NCBI RefSeq assembly: GCF_014698045.1
Contig: NZ_JACJSE010000025.1
Span: 1-64,000 of the forward strand
Length of the DNA stretch: 64,000 nt
Direction of reading: 5' to 3'
Origin: Aulosira sp. FACHB-615
Lineage (GTDB): Bacteria > Cyanobacteriota > Cyanobacteriia > Cyanobacteriales > Nostocaceae
Shown: positions 50,005 to 60,199 of the stretch, piece by piece
Layout: each line of letters starts with the position of its first letter
How positions within the stretch are numbered: the stretch's first letter is position 1
Made by a program: the position numbers and the translations under genes
The notes under the pieces: model-generated
Told to the model about the DNA's origin: nothing
Database searches by the model: none
Seen by the model: only the letters and a program-made list of their open reading frames with translations

Positions 50005-51186
50005 ATGAATCAAAAATTTGCTGTTTCTAGCATGGTCAGTTCTGCTTATGTACATATTCCTTTTTGCAGACGACGGTGCTTTTATTGCGATTTCCCGGTG
50101 TTTGTGGTGGGCGATCGCCAACGGGGTGAAACATCGGGTACAATCTCCCATTACGTAGAGGTGTTATGCCAAGAAATTGCCCATACACCTAGTTTTGGTC
50201 AATCTTTGCAGACAATTTTCTTTGGTGGTGGTACTCCTTCACTGCTATCAACTCAGCAGTTGGCACAAATACTAGAAGCTTTAGAAGAACGTTTTGGAAT
50301 TGCGCCCCAAGTTGAAATTTCAATGGAAGTAGATCCAGGTACATTTGATTTGGCGCATATCTCTGGCTATCGGAGTTTGGGTGTAAATCGGGTGAGTTTG
50401 GGTGTACAAGCCTTTCAAGAAGAATTGTTAAAAGTAGCTGGGCGATCGCATTCCGTTAAAGATATCTTTGCAGCTGTTGAACTAATTCACAAAGTCGAGA
50501 TTCCCGAATTTAGTCTAGATTTAATTTCTGGGTTGCCACATCAGTCTTTAGATCAATGGTCGGATTCTTTAGCAAAAGCCGTGGCGACCAACCCGACGCA
50601 CATATCTATCTATGATTTAACCATTGAACCAGGCACAGCTTTTAATCGCTATTACAAACCAGGGGATAATCCTCTACCAACAGATGAAACTACTGTCAAA
50701 ATGTACCAAATGGGACAGCAAGTCTTGACTGGTGCAGGTTACGCCCATTATGAAATTTCTAATTATGCCCGTCCTGGACACCAGTGTCAGCATAATCGCG
50801 TTTATTGGGAAAACCGCCCTTATTATGGCTTTGGGATGGGCGCAGCTAGTTACACTAACAAAAAACGCTTCACGCGCCCCCGGAAAACTCAGGAATATTA
50901 TCAATGGGTACAAGCAGGCTGCAAAATTGACTGTGAAATCACTCCAGCAGTCGAGGTATTGTTAGAAACTTTAATGTTGGGGTTGCGCTTGGCTGAAGGT
51001 GTGAGTCTTTCCTGCTTACAAGCAGAGTTTGGTAAAGAGAAAATAGGGGAAATTTATCAATGTTTGCAACCTTACATTGAGAAAGATTGGGTAAAAGTTA
51101 CAGAAGGAAGGTTGCAATTGACTGACCCAGAAGGATTTTTATTTTCTAATGTAATTTTGGCTGATTTATTTAATCAGTTGGGTTAA
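50005..51186 (+). CDS. hemW: Radical SAM protein HemW (HemN-like), 393 aa
   Basis: AYVHIPFCRRRCFYCDF gives the CxxxCxxC [4Fe-4S] motif, FFGGGTPSLLS the SAM-binding GGGTPS, GVNRVSLGVQAFQEELLK and SLDLISGLPHQSLDQW the next blocks. HemW is a heme chaperone related to oxygen-independent coproporphyrinogen oxidase, but lacks its catalytic features. ATG 50005 is chosen; ATG 50032 (MVSSAYVHIPF) is equally plausible. Confidence 0.88.
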   Translation: MNQKFAVSSMVSSAYVHIPFCRRRCFYCDFPVFVVGDRQRGETSGTISHYVEVLCQEIAHTPSFGQSLQTIFFGGGTPSLLSTQQLAQILEALEERFGIAPQVEISMEVDPGTFDLAHISGYRSLGVNRVSLGVQAFQEELLKVAGRSHSVKDIFAAVELIHKVEIPEFSLDLISGLPHQSLDQWSDSLAKAVATNPTHISIYDLTIEPGTAFNRYYKPGDNPLPTDETTVKMYQMGQQVLTGAGYAHYEISNYARPGHQCQHNRVYWENRPYYGFGMGAASYTNKKRFTRPRKTQEYYQWVQAGCKIDCEITPAVEVLLETLMLGLRLAEGVSLSCLQAEFGKEKIGEIYQCLQPYIEKDWVKVTEGRLQLTDPEGFLFSNVILADLFNQLG

Positions 51187-51297
51187 TTGTTTTTGTTAAG
51201 GTAAGGGATTAGGGAATAGAGGCTAGTTAGGTGATATCTGGAAAGATAATAGCTAATAGTAGAAAATTTCTACTCTCTACTCCCTCATCTCCACTTC

Positions 51298-51855
51298 CTA
51301 TCCTTCTAAGTAAGTGTCTTTATAAAATTGCAGACGACCTACGCCGAGAAATTGACCAACGGTTTCTTGTCCAGATGGGAATGCTTTTACGCCAAATAAG
51401 TAGACACCATCATTAAAAGGATTACGGTAAGTCCGCAAACCGATTGTTACTGTTTGGTCTGGTGGTACAGGGTTAGCAAAGGTGACGGTGAAATTTTGTT
51501 TGTCGTTGCTAACCACCGATTTGAGGGCTAACTTTTCGCCACGGCGATCGCTTGTACCCACAAAAGCAAATGTATCATTGGAATTAAACTCAATCTCTTC
51601 TGCGCCTGATATTTGAGTAAAAGTCACCTGTTGCAGAGATTCCCCGGCGGCGGCTGGTACTTTGACGGTAAAGTAGTATGTCGTATCCGACACACTCGTT
51701 TCATTGTATGGCGTACTAGCACTAACTAGAGTTGGTGGTTGAGCAAAAGCGATCGCACCACTACCCAAAGTAACTGCATTCGCTGCAAACTGAGGTAAGG
51801 AACAGATGCCTACACCAACAAACAGCGTGCTTAAAAGGCTGCTGATGTACTTCAT
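51298..51855 (-). CDS. DUF2808 secreted protein, 185 aa
   Basis: Signal peptide (STLFVGVGICSLPQFAANAV), then the DUF2808 beta domain (YYFTVKVPAAAGESLQQVTF, GLRTYRNPFNDGVYLFGVKAFPSG). Function unknown. A periplasmic or outer-membrane-associated beta sandwich. Confidence 0.78.
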   Translation of the reverse strand: MKYISSLLSTLFVGVGICSLPQFAANAVTLGSGAIAFAQPPTLVSASTPYNETSVSDTTYYFTVKVPAAAGESLQQVTFTQISGAEEIEFNSNDTFAFVGTSDRRGEKLALKSVVSNDKQNFTVTFANPVPPDQTVTIGLRTYRNPFNDGVYLFGVKAFPSGQETVGQFLGVGRLQFYKDTYLEG

Positions 51856-52561
51856 AATTTTATTTTTTGTCTAACTCGTTAACTCATGAAATGGGTTGTC
51901 TTACCCATACCTAACCCTCAGCAACTGTCTATAAATTTGCTGAGTGATTTCTGTCTGTTTTCAATGTTTTTTCAGTATAGCAATTATTTTTTTATGTTAG
52001 TAATAGCTAAAAATGAGTAGTAATTATTCTAGATTTTCACGGGTTGTATGTCTCATAAGACGATGGTTTTAGGGGTATTCAAATATGTATAATTTAAGGA
52101 AATACCTCTCCATTTGGGGTGTTTTACCTCAGTAAAATTACTTCAATTAACTACTATTGAATTGAGTTCATATACTATAATTTTTCTTTCCAAAAAACTA
52201 AAAAAAATCAAGGGAATACTAAATTTGTGAACCAAGAGATCCCCGACTTCTTCAAGAAGTCGGGGATCTGAGACTTAATACCAGGACTTACACAGCGATA
52301 CGCAAAATCTGGGTTTGAAAGGATGGTAAAGGGGTATAGGTAATTAAAACCCTTGCACCCCATACCCTTTCACCCCTACACCCATTCTCCACAAACAACC
52401 TGCGTGCATAATCTTTCAGCCTTCTGCATGATTACCCTATCTGCCACAGTCAACTTTCTCAATACAATCAGACTGCGACGATACCCAGAAGGTCTTAAAA
52501 TATTGTTAATTTCTGCTAAACCCCTCGACCTTAAATTTACAAGTATCACCCCGAAATTACT
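51856..52561. other. 706-bp intergenic region
   Basis: No gene. Contains hairpin repeat copy 4 and an imperfect mirror of GGGGTATAGG and CACCCCATACCC near 52330-52370. The GH57 promoter should lie in its last 200 bp. Confidence 0.4.
52238..52268. terminator. Hairpin repeat copy 4 (GATCCCCGACTTCTT)
   Basis: A 15-bp perfect stem around one base, same family as at 19706, 30036 and 38098. No gene ends directly before it, so it is better seen as a dispersed repeat here. Confidence 0.75.
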
Positions 52562-54151
52562 ATGGCTATTGGCTACGTCGCGCTTGTACTTCACGCACAC
52601 CTGCCCTTCGTTCGTCACCCAGAAAGTGACTATGTGCTGGAGGAAGAATGGCTTTATGAAGCCATTACCGAAACATATATTCCTTTACTAAAAGTCTTTG
52701 AAGGCTTAAAGCGAGACGGCATCGACTTTAAAATCACTATGAGTATGACACCGCCTTTGGTGTCGATGCTACGTGATCCCCTATTGCAAGAACGCTATGA
52801 TGCTCACTTAGCCAAATTAGAGGAACTTACAGAACTAGAAATTGAGCATAACGTTAACAATGGGCATATTCGTTATCTCGCGGAACACTACGCCACTGAG
52901 TTTAACGAAGCGCGGGAAATGTGGGAACGCTACAACGGTGATTTGGTAACTGCTTTTAAGCAATTCCAAGATAGCAATAACTTAGAAATTATCACTTGTG
53001 GCGCTACTCACGGCTACTTGCCATTGATGAAAATGTATCCCCAAGCCGTGTGGGCGCAAATTCAAGTAGCTTGTGAACACTACGAACAAACCTTTGGTCG
53101 TCCCCCTAGAGGTATTTGGTTGCCAGAATGCGCTTATTATGAAGGACTGGAGAGAATGCTGGCTGATGCTGGCTTGCGTTACTTCCTCACCGATGGTCAT
53201 GGTATTCTTTACGCTCGTCCCCGTCCGCGTTTTGGTAGCTACGCGCCGATTTTTACCGAAACAGGGGTAGCAGCGTTTGGTAGAGACCATGAATCTTCAC
53301 AACAGGTATGGTCTTCTGAGGTGGGCTATCCTGGTGCAGCCGAATATCGAGAATTTTACAAAGATTTGGGCTGGGAGGCAGAATATGAGTATATCAAACC
53401 CTATATCATGCCCAATGGTCAGCGCAAAAATACGGGGATTAAATACCATAAAATTACCGGACGCGGTTTAGGTTTATCTGATAAGGCACTATATGATCCA
53501 TACTGGGCAAGGGAAAAAGCTGCCGAACATGCTGCTAACTTTATGTATAACCGCGAACGGCAAGCTGAACATCTTTATGGGATTATGCAGCGTCCGCCGA
53601 TTATTGTTTCGCCCTACGATGCTGAGTTGTTCGGACATTGGTGGTATGAAGGCCCTTGGTTTATTGACTATCTATTCCGTAAGTCATGGTATGACCAAGG
53701 TACATATCAAATGACTCACTTGGCAGATTATCTCCGAGCCGAACCCAGCCAGCAAGTTTGCCGTCCTTCTCAGTCGAGTTGGGGTTACAAAGGTTTCCAC
53801 GAATATTGGTTAAATGAAACAAATGCTTGGATTTATCCCCATCTGCACAAAGCCGCAGAACGGATGATTGAAATCTCGAAGTTGGAACCTGCTGATGAAT
53901 TGCAATGGCGGGCGCTAAACCAAGCAGCAAGAGAACTGTTATTAGCACAATCTTCTGACTGGGCATTTATTATGCGGACAGGAACAATGGTTCCTTATGC
54001 AGTCCGCCGGACGCGATCGCACCTGATGCGTTTTAATAAACTTTATGAAGATGTCAAAATCGGTAAAGTTGACAGTGGTTGGCTAGAAAAAATCGAAGTC
54101 ATGGATAATATCTTCCCCGAAATCAACTATCGCGTTTATCGTCCTTTATAA
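52562..54151 (+). CDS. GH57 1,4-alpha-glucan branching enzyme, 529 aa
   Basis: GH57 family: YVALVLHAHLPFVRHPESDYVLEEEWLYEAITETYIPLL (conserved region 1, in parts), GATHGYLPL, GIWLPECAYYEG with nucleophile Glu189, SPYDAELFGHWWYEG with acid/base Asp353, and the C-terminal helical region. Introduces alpha-1,6 branches into glycogen in addition to the GH13 enzyme GlgB found elsewhere in cyanobacteria. Full length. Confidence 0.87.
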   Translation: MAIGYVALVLHAHLPFVRHPESDYVLEEEWLYEAITETYIPLLKVFEGLKRDGIDFKITMSMTPPLVSMLRDPLLQERYDAHLAKLEELTELEIEHNVNNGHIRYLAEHYATEFNEAREMWERYNGDLVTAFKQFQDSNNLEIITCGATHGYLPLMKMYPQAVWAQIQVACEHYEQTFGRPPRGIWLPECAYYEGLERMLADAGLRYFLTDGHGILYARPRPRFGSYAPIFTETGVAAFGRDHESSQQVWSSEVGYPGAAEYREFYKDLGWEAEYEYIKPYIMPNGQRKNTGIKYHKITGRGLGLSDKALYDPYWAREKAAEHAANFMYNRERQAEHLYGIMQRPPIIVSPYDAELFGHWWYEGPWFIDYLFRKSWYDQGTYQMTHLADYLRAEPSQQVCRPSQSSWGYKGFHEYWLNETNAWIYPHLHKAAERMIEISKLEPADELQWRALNQAARELLLAQSSDWAFIMRTGTMVPYAVRRTRSHLMRFNKLYEDVKIGKVDSGWLEKIEVMDNIFPEINYRVYRPL

Positions 54152-54285
54152 AGAGTGCTGAGTTGAAAGTGCTGAGTGCTGAGTTAAAAGATATGACATT
54201 TACCAAGTGGGAAAATGTTGAGTAATCTTTTACTGATTCAGTACTCAGTACTATAGTGGTTTGTTATCTTTCACCTACCAGAAAT

Positions 54286-55110
54286 TCAAAAAATCATTTG
54301 CGGATGAATCAGTTTGTACCCCGCATCTTTGATTTTTTGATTCGATACATTGGCATTATATGGGCGGTTACTCGGTTTTGAACTATCCCATTGCACTGTC
54401 GGTAAATTGTGCTTTGCAAATAAAGTATCTAGTAATTCTTGGCTGGTTAAATGTGCGTCATCAACCAAATTATAAATACCATTTAAGTGGTGTTGACGGG
54501 CAAATTCAATGGCGCTGACAATATCATCTAAATGAATCCAATTCGTGACATCTTTGCCATTTCCGGGGCGAGTTGTACCAGATGCACGACTAAATATTTT
54601 AATCAGTTCTCGATTATTGCCATAAATTCCACCCAGGCGCAAAATACAAACGCGCAATTTCTCACTGGCGGCTGAGAGTAATACTTTTTCTGTTTCTCGC
54701 AGAATTACACCTGAAGCATGGGTTGGTTCGACTGGGGTATCTTCATCGACTGTAGCACCATTGCGATCGCCATAAACAGAATAACTGCCTGTGTAGATAA
54801 TTTGGCGAATATTCGGTAACTGCGGCAAAATTTCCACTAAAGTTCTCGCAGTTTCTAGATAAGTTTCTTCATATAAATTTGCGCCTTTTGCCCCCACACT
54901 CAACAAAACTACATCTTGATTTTGCAAAACTGATTGCATTGTGGCTGCGTCGTTTCCTTTAGCAATGACAACTTTTTGCGCTACAGTTTGAAGTTCTGGG
55001 ATGCGTTCGGGTGTAGTTGTGGTGGCGGTAACAATAAAAGTCATCTTTTGCTGCCAATATTTAGCCACTGCACAACCTACATAACCACAACCAATGATAG
55101 CAACATTCAT
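54286..55110 (-). CDS. NAD(P)-binding epimerase-like SDR protein, 274 aa
   Basis: Rossmann start VAIIGCGYVGCAVAKYW (G-x-G-x-x-G), sequence QIIYTGSYSVYGDRNG with Ser-Tyr near the SDR Y-x(3)-K site (Lys not obvious; V-x(2)-R instead), RVCILRLGGIYG, and NWIHLDDIVSAIEFA. Extended-SDR of the YeeZ type, probably sugar-nucleotide or unknown substrate. The substituted YxxxK site raises doubt about catalysis. Confidence 0.72.
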   Translation of the reverse strand: MNVAIIGCGYVGCAVAKYWQQKMTFIVTATTTTPERIPELQTVAQKVVIAKGNDAATMQSVLQNQDVVLLSVGAKGANLYEETYLETARTLVEILPQLPNIRQIIYTGSYSVYGDRNGATVDEDTPVEPTHASGVILRETEKVLLSAASEKLRVCILRLGGIYGNNRELIKIFSRASGTTRPGNGKDVTNWIHLDDIVSAIEFARQHHLNGIYNLVDDAHLTSQELLDTLFAKHNLPTVQWDSSKPSNRPYNANVSNQKIKDAGYKLIHPQMIF

Positions 55111-55270
55111 AGATAAATTTTATTTTTTGATAGTATGTTAATTTAAAGCGATACTCTTAATTACAATACCAAATAAGTAAACTAAAAATAAGCTGAAAAA
55201 AGGTTACAAGCCATTGAACAGGAAGAAATTACACCTATTCCTGGTGAACAGGTATTGCGATAACTACGTT

Positions 55271-57076
55271 CTAGTCATTAACTGTTAGAGCTAAGTCGCT
55301 CTCTTCTAAAGAGATATCATCATCAGTTGAATGTCTGATTGGTAATACGATCGCAAATGTAGTGCCTTCACCAAACTCAGATTCACAAATTAGTTGACCT
55401 TTGTGTTTTTCGACAATAATTTGATAGCTAATTGACAAACCTAAACCTGTTCCCACTCCAATAGGTTTAGTAGTAAAAAATGTTTCAAATATTTTTTGTT
55501 GATATTCTGGAGAAATACCAGAACCATTATCAGTAATTTTGATTTCTATCAAATCCGCATTGAGTTGTTGCGTAGAAATAACAATTTCTTGATATTCCTC
55601 TTCATTATGGGACTCTTCTAAAGCATCAATAGCATTAGATAAAATATTCATAAATACTTGATATAATGCGCCGCCATAGCCTTGTATATTGGGAATTTCG
55701 CCATATTTTTTCACTACATTAATTCTTTTTTTCAGACGATTATTTAAAATCAATAATGTACTTTCTATACAAGAGTGAATATCTACAGCATGAAATTCAT
55801 TTTCATCTAACCGTGAGAAGTTCTTCAAGCTTAAAACAATTTCTTTAGCTCGGTTAGCTCCCACTTGCATAGATTGTAATAACTTTGGCAAGTCTTGTTT
55901 GACAAAATCTAAGTCAATTTCTTCAGCCAACTCATCAAGTTCATCATCTTGAATTTTGGCTTGGTAGGCTTCTAGCAGCATTAACAAATTTTGAAAGTAA
56001 GCATTAGTATGCTGAAGATTCCCATAAATAAAGTTGACGGGGTTATTGATTTCGTGGGCGACTCCCGCTAACATCTGTCCAAGGCTCGACATTTTCTCAT
56101 TTTGAATTAATTGTCGAGATGCTTCAGATTTCTGTTCTGCTAAAAGTTGATTAACTCGTTGAATGAGTTGATTAAGTGAGTTGGCTAACATCCCCACTTC
56201 GTCGGCTGTGGTGACTGGTGCTTGTAAATTGAAGTTAGATTCCTGAGTTACCTTCAGCGCAATATCGTGAACGGCTTTGAGTGGACGTGCGATCGCTCGG
56301 CTGGTGTAGTGGGCTAGTATAATAGCGATCGCCACCGATGACAGCATACTAATAATAATAATTCTGTCTCGGACTTTTTCTGTAGCTAGTACCGCCACTT
56401 CTTTGCGTTGAAAAGTCCCCTCAGAAGTTTCGAGCAATTCTTCCAAAGCATCTGTAGTATCGTGTAATCTAAAATATATCTCACTCTGGGAAAATATTAA
56501 TAGTTTTTCTTTTATATTGGCTATATTTTCAGCCTGTAAATTAGATGGATAATTTTGATTTAAGATAGCTATTATTTGTTGACTATATACTGTGGGAATA
56601 TTTTGATAATTTTGTAAGAAGTTTGATATTTTTTTATTAGGATGTTGATTAACGTAATTTGTTAGTTCTGCCCACAGTTTTTGAAGTTCGGCAGAGTGCT
56701 GGATAAGATGAATGCGTTCGTCTTGCCAATGTTTTAAATCTGTAAAAACTACGATTTTACCTTGATGAGCTTGTAATTCTAATAAAACAGAGTTAAGACT
56801 ACGAATTAACTGAATTTCTTGCCACTTTTCTTGTTTTTCGATGATTGCTTGTTGCTGATAGTAATCACCTAGCATAAATCCTGCGACTGTTCCAACAACA
56901 GCCGCACCTAGAGCTACAGTATAACCCCAAGCAATTTTTTGACTGATACTCAGGTTGTTAACTAAGCCAACAATCCAACTGGGATGATTTGACGATTGAG
57001 TTACAGACTCTTTTGTAGAGGAAGTTATAGTCTGATTATCTTTCACAGAAGTATTTTTAGCATTGGTAGAGCGCAT
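55271..57076 (-). CDS. Membrane sensor histidine kinase, 601 aa
   Basis: TM1 (about 49-72), a periplasmic helical sensor of about 165 residues, TM2 (about 237-258), HAMP (RAIARPLKAVHDIALKVT ... ELANSLNQL), DHp H-box VAHEINNPVNF with His341, N-box NILSNAIDALE, G1 DNGSGIS and G2 GVGTGLGLSIS. Hybrid of HisKA type without a receiver. The cognate response regulator is not adjacent. Sensor ligand unknown. Confidence 0.88.
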   Translation of the reverse strand: MRSTNAKNTSVKDNQTITSSTKESVTQSSNHPSWIVGLVNNLSISQKIAWGYTVALGAAVVGTVAGFMLGDYYQQQAIIEKQEKWQEIQLIRSLNSVLLELQAHQGKIVVFTDLKHWQDERIHLIQHSAELQKLWAELTNYVNQHPNKKISNFLQNYQNIPTVYSQQIIAILNQNYPSNLQAENIANIKEKLLIFSQSEIYFRLHDTTDALEELLETSEGTFQRKEVAVLATEKVRDRIIIISMLSSVAIAIILAHYTSRAIARPLKAVHDIALKVTQESNFNLQAPVTTADEVGMLANSLNQLIQRVNQLLAEQKSEASRQLIQNEKMSSLGQMLAGVAHEINNPVNFIYGNLQHTNAYFQNLLMLLEAYQAKIQDDELDELAEEIDLDFVKQDLPKLLQSMQVGANRAKEIVLSLKNFSRLDENEFHAVDIHSCIESTLLILNNRLKKRINVVKKYGEIPNIQGYGGALYQVFMNILSNAIDALEESHNEEEYQEIVISTQQLNADLIEIKITDNGSGISPEYQQKIFETFFTTKPIGVGTGLGLSISYQIIVEKHKGQLICESEFGEGTTFAIVLPIRHSTDDDISLEESDLALTVND

Positions 57077-57512
57077 ATATATTTGTTATCCCCACACAAA
57101 TGGCTTTAGCCTAACTTAAATCTTTAGTGTCAGCCATACTCAGCTAATTAATGTCAGCCGGAAAAATGCAGGAGATGTAACAAAAGTATTGATTGCTACA
57201 TTTTCTGTGATAAATCTCAATTTGTAATTCGTTAAAATACGTAATTTTTATCTACAAATTTCAATTTGATGGTGTCGGTTAGCATAAGTTGAGAGATTTC
57301 CATTTTAGAGATTTATCCCAAGTTGCAATCAAAGATAGTAATTTGGGCTGGGAGTAGGGAGTAGGGAGTAGAAATACTATTTCTGAAATCCTTGAGAAGA
57401 CGATGGTCGAGCGCAGCGATGCACTGAGCCTGTCAAAGTGTCGAAACCCGGTAAACTTAAGTTAGGTTTAATTTAGTCCTTCTACTTAGTAACATATCCC
57501 TACTCTATTCTC
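57077..57512. other. Intergenic region with dispersed repeats
   Basis: GGGAGTAGGGAGTAGGGAGT tandem at about 57351-57371 and a GAGCGCAGCGATGCACTGAG/CCTGTCAAAGTGTCG repeat near 57410-57445. The kinase promoter lies in 57077-57250. No gene. Confidence 0.45.
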
Positions 57513-59246
57513 TTACTTTTTTGGCTGTGTTGCTTCTATACATGAAGTGTTGAGAAGAACTAAATTATCTGCTGCAAAAACTGTACAAGAATTGATCAAT
57601 GTTGCTAAGATAGGCTGAGTTTTATTTAACTTGGCGATCGCCTGTTCTGCTGCTGGCTGATATTGTTGTAACCAAGAATTTTTAGCTATATATTCTGGGA
57701 CAAACGCTGAACGCTCTAATAGCCAAAAACTTATGTGATATTTTTGAATAAAGTTGTTAATTTGGTTAATATCTTCACTATATTGGGCAGCAATTAAATC
57801 AAGCATCCGCCTGTGAAACTGAACGTAATATTTGGTATGTATTGGTAAAGCATATTCTTTGCCTACTAAAATTTTTCTTTGAGCAAAGATAGGTATATTA
57901 TCTGCTTCTTCAGATGTAGAGGCTATGACAATATTTTGTGGTTGCTTTTGCAAGAAATTATATAATTCTGGAACTTTAGCTTCTACATAAGGGGTTTTAG
58001 GAAAAACTTTCAAGCTACTAGGGTAAGAAATCAGCCCTATAAACAAAATTGCTATGGTACTCAAAATTAAATTCTTTTCGCCTCTTTGTCTCAACCATTG
58101 CCATACAGCATCTAAAATTAAGGTGATAAAAATTGCGGCGGCTAAAGCAAATACCATCTTAAAAGTATGATGGGTATAGCGGCTAGGCCAGTGCAGTTTA
58201 AAAGCAATTAAATGAGCAGTAAAAAACATGATTAAACTAGCTATTACTACCCTTGGTAAGATTTTGATTTTTGTTTGGATTTGCTGAGACAGGGGAAAGT
58301 GAGACTTGAATTTGAGGATGATTGGTAATAATAAGCCGAGTAACAATTGTGGAGGTGCAATTAAAGCGAAAAAACCGCTATCTCGACCGTCAAACCAGTA
58401 ACTAATAATATTATGACTAAAAAAGCTGACTCTGCCTCCATCCCAGTAGTCTGGCATGGTTCTGGCAACAGCAGCAGTAATTACTGGGGCAAACTTTGAT
58501 GATTGAATAGTATAAGGTAAAATTGTGATGCCGACAACTAGAGTAGCTGCTAAAAATAATATAAAAGATTGGCGGTTACGAGAGACAATTATCTGCTTGT
58601 TTCGCCAGTCAAATAAGGTTAAAAATACAATTAATAAATCGATAAAAGCTATGATAGGGTAAATTAAAGCTTGCAGGGCGATCGCAATTAATATACCCAA
58701 CTTAGAAAATCTGATTAAATAATATAAAAACGCCAAAAACAAAGGATAAATAAAATCTCTGGGAGTTCCAGAAAATAAGTCATCATGTAAGCAGAGACTT
58801 TGATTTAATAATAATGATGCAATAAATCCCGTCATTGGTATGGGAAATATTTGCAGACAAACGAGAAAGCAGTAACTAGTTGTAATTATTCCTAGAACTA
58901 TCGGGAAAATTTTGCTAAAAAAAACTGGATCGATATTTAAAGCGACAACTATTTTATAAAGCAGCCCATATCCAATTGGGGTGATTGATTGAAAATAATC
59001 AGCAATCAAATCCTCAGAAAATAAATCTGAGTTAAAGTAACGATATATCCAAGAAATATATTCTCGTGCATCGTCGCTGACTATATATTTACTGCTGAAA
59101 GCTTGTCGCACTCCGAGCAGAATATAAATAATAGCAAAAGCTAGACTTAAGCTATACCAAAAAATGACAATCCATCGGGATTGATTTTGATTACTGTTTT
59201 GGCTAATGGGTGTTGTGAAAATATTTTGTAATTGTGTAATTAGCAC
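57513..59246 (-). CDS. Polytopic membrane protein, GT-C-like topology, 577 aa
   Basis: About eleven TM helices with an early loop motif SDDAREYISWIYRYF (acidic pair about residues 57-58), the layout of GT-C glycosyltransferases that use lipid-linked sugars. C-terminal third is soluble and probably periplasmic (VPELYNFLQKQPQNIVIASTSEEADNIPIF). No specific family was recognised, so a role in glycan or lipid glycosylation is only a suggestion. Its start is 13 bp from the stop of the J-domain gene. Confidence 0.55.
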   Translation of the reverse strand: MLITQLQNIFTTPISQNSNQNQSRWIVIFWYSLSLAFAIIYILLGVRQAFSSKYIVSDDAREYISWIYRYFNSDLFSEDLIADYFQSITPIGYGLLYKIVVALNIDPVFFSKIFPIVLGIITTSYCFLVCLQIFPIPMTGFIASLLLNQSLCLHDDLFSGTPRDFIYPLFLAFLYYLIRFSKLGILIAIALQALIYPIIAFIDLLIVFLTLFDWRNKQIIVSRNRQSFILFLAATLVVGITILPYTIQSSKFAPVITAAVARTMPDYWDGGRVSFFSHNIISYWFDGRDSGFFALIAPPQLLLGLLLPIILKFKSHFPLSQQIQTKIKILPRVVIASLIMFFTAHLIAFKLHWPSRYTHHTFKMVFALAAAIFITLILDAVWQWLRQRGEKNLILSTIAILFIGLISYPSSLKVFPKTPYVEAKVPELYNFLQKQPQNIVIASTSEEADNIPIFAQRKILVGKEYALPIHTKYYVQFHRRMLDLIAAQYSEDINQINNFIQKYHISFWLLERSAFVPEYIAKNSWLQQYQPAAEQAIAKLNKTQPILATLINSCTVFAADNLVLLNTSCIEATQPKK

Positions 59247-59259
59247 GGAGCAGAACTAG

Positions 59260-60012
59260 TTAACTATGAGTGTGACCATCGGGCATAATCGCCCCTGCTA
59301 AATTAGCACCAATCAACTTCACTAACAAGCGATCGCCAGAACGAATTTTTGCCCCAGTCAAGTCAGCCCCCCGCAAATCAGCACCACTCAAGTCTGCGCC
59401 AATTAAGTTAGCGTTACGTAAATTGGCTTCTCTGAGATCGGCTAGAAGTAGGTTTGCTCTAAATAAATTGGCTTCTGATAAATTTGCCCCCCGCAAAATT
59501 ACTTTGTGCATAAAAGTATCGCTGAGGTCTGCACCCGTTAAATTGGCATAACTTAAGTTTCTTCCAGATAAATCTTTGTTACTTAAATTAGCCCGACTGA
59601 AATCTTTACCACTCAAATCTGGATTTTGGTTTGCTGTGTGATTGGGAGTTGGTGACGGTCTTTTTGGCTGGGGCGACTGATAGTGTGACGCATTATCATA
59701 CTTACCATTCGGTTGAGGCGACTGATATGGTGATGCAGCATAATGCTTCCCATTTGGTTGGGGTGATGGATGGTGTGTAGCAGTATGATGCTTACCATTG
59801 GTCGAATGACCGTTAAAAGAACGCAATTTATCCCGCGCTTCATTAATGGCTTTGAGCTTTTCTTGAGCTTTTTGTTGCAAGCGGATATTATCTTTGGGAA
59901 GGCGGTCAGGATGCCAGACAAAGACTAAATCTTTATAAGCCTGGTTAACTTCGTCAAGTGTTGCACCAGGCTCTAATTCTAATATTCGATAATACCGCTC
60001 CAACTCGTTCAT
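59260..60012 (-). CDS. J-domain/pentapeptide-repeat fusion protein, 250 aa
   Basis: N-terminal J-domain with HPD at residues 34-36 (YRILELEPGATLDEVNQAYKDLVFVWHPDRLP, in parts), a linker with three imperfect HHxSPQPNGKHY-type repeats (about 72-125), then about 17 pentapeptide units of the A(D/N)L-x-x type forming a right-handed beta helix (145-240). The J-domain would recruit DnaK to whatever the beta helix contacts. Fusion of this kind is a cyanobacterial speciality. Upstream of the GT-C-like gene on the same strand. Confidence 0.85.
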   Translation of the reverse strand: MNELERYYRILELEPGATLDEVNQAYKDLVFVWHPDRLPKDNIRLQQKAQEKLKAINEARDKLRSFNGHSTNGKHHTATHHPSPQPNGKHYAASPYQSPQPNGKYDNASHYQSPQPKRPSPTPNHTANQNPDLSGKDFSRANLSNKDLSGRNLSYANLTGADLSDTFMHKVILRGANLSEANLFRANLLLADLREANLRNANLIGADLSGADLRGADLTGAKIRSGDRLLVKLIGANLAGAIMPDGHTHS

Positions 60013-60199
60013 AGGATGTTGTTGATAGTCGATTGTCAGACAATTTTAGATTTGAGAATTTAGACTGGTGATTAACCCCACGGATATATTGAGAAAGGAT
60101 GATGTTGGATTTGCGAATGATTTTACAGATAAATCTGGGGTTTGTACCATCCAGTAATTATGAGTCAGTAGTTATTGTCCCTTTTTATCTGTATCACCG

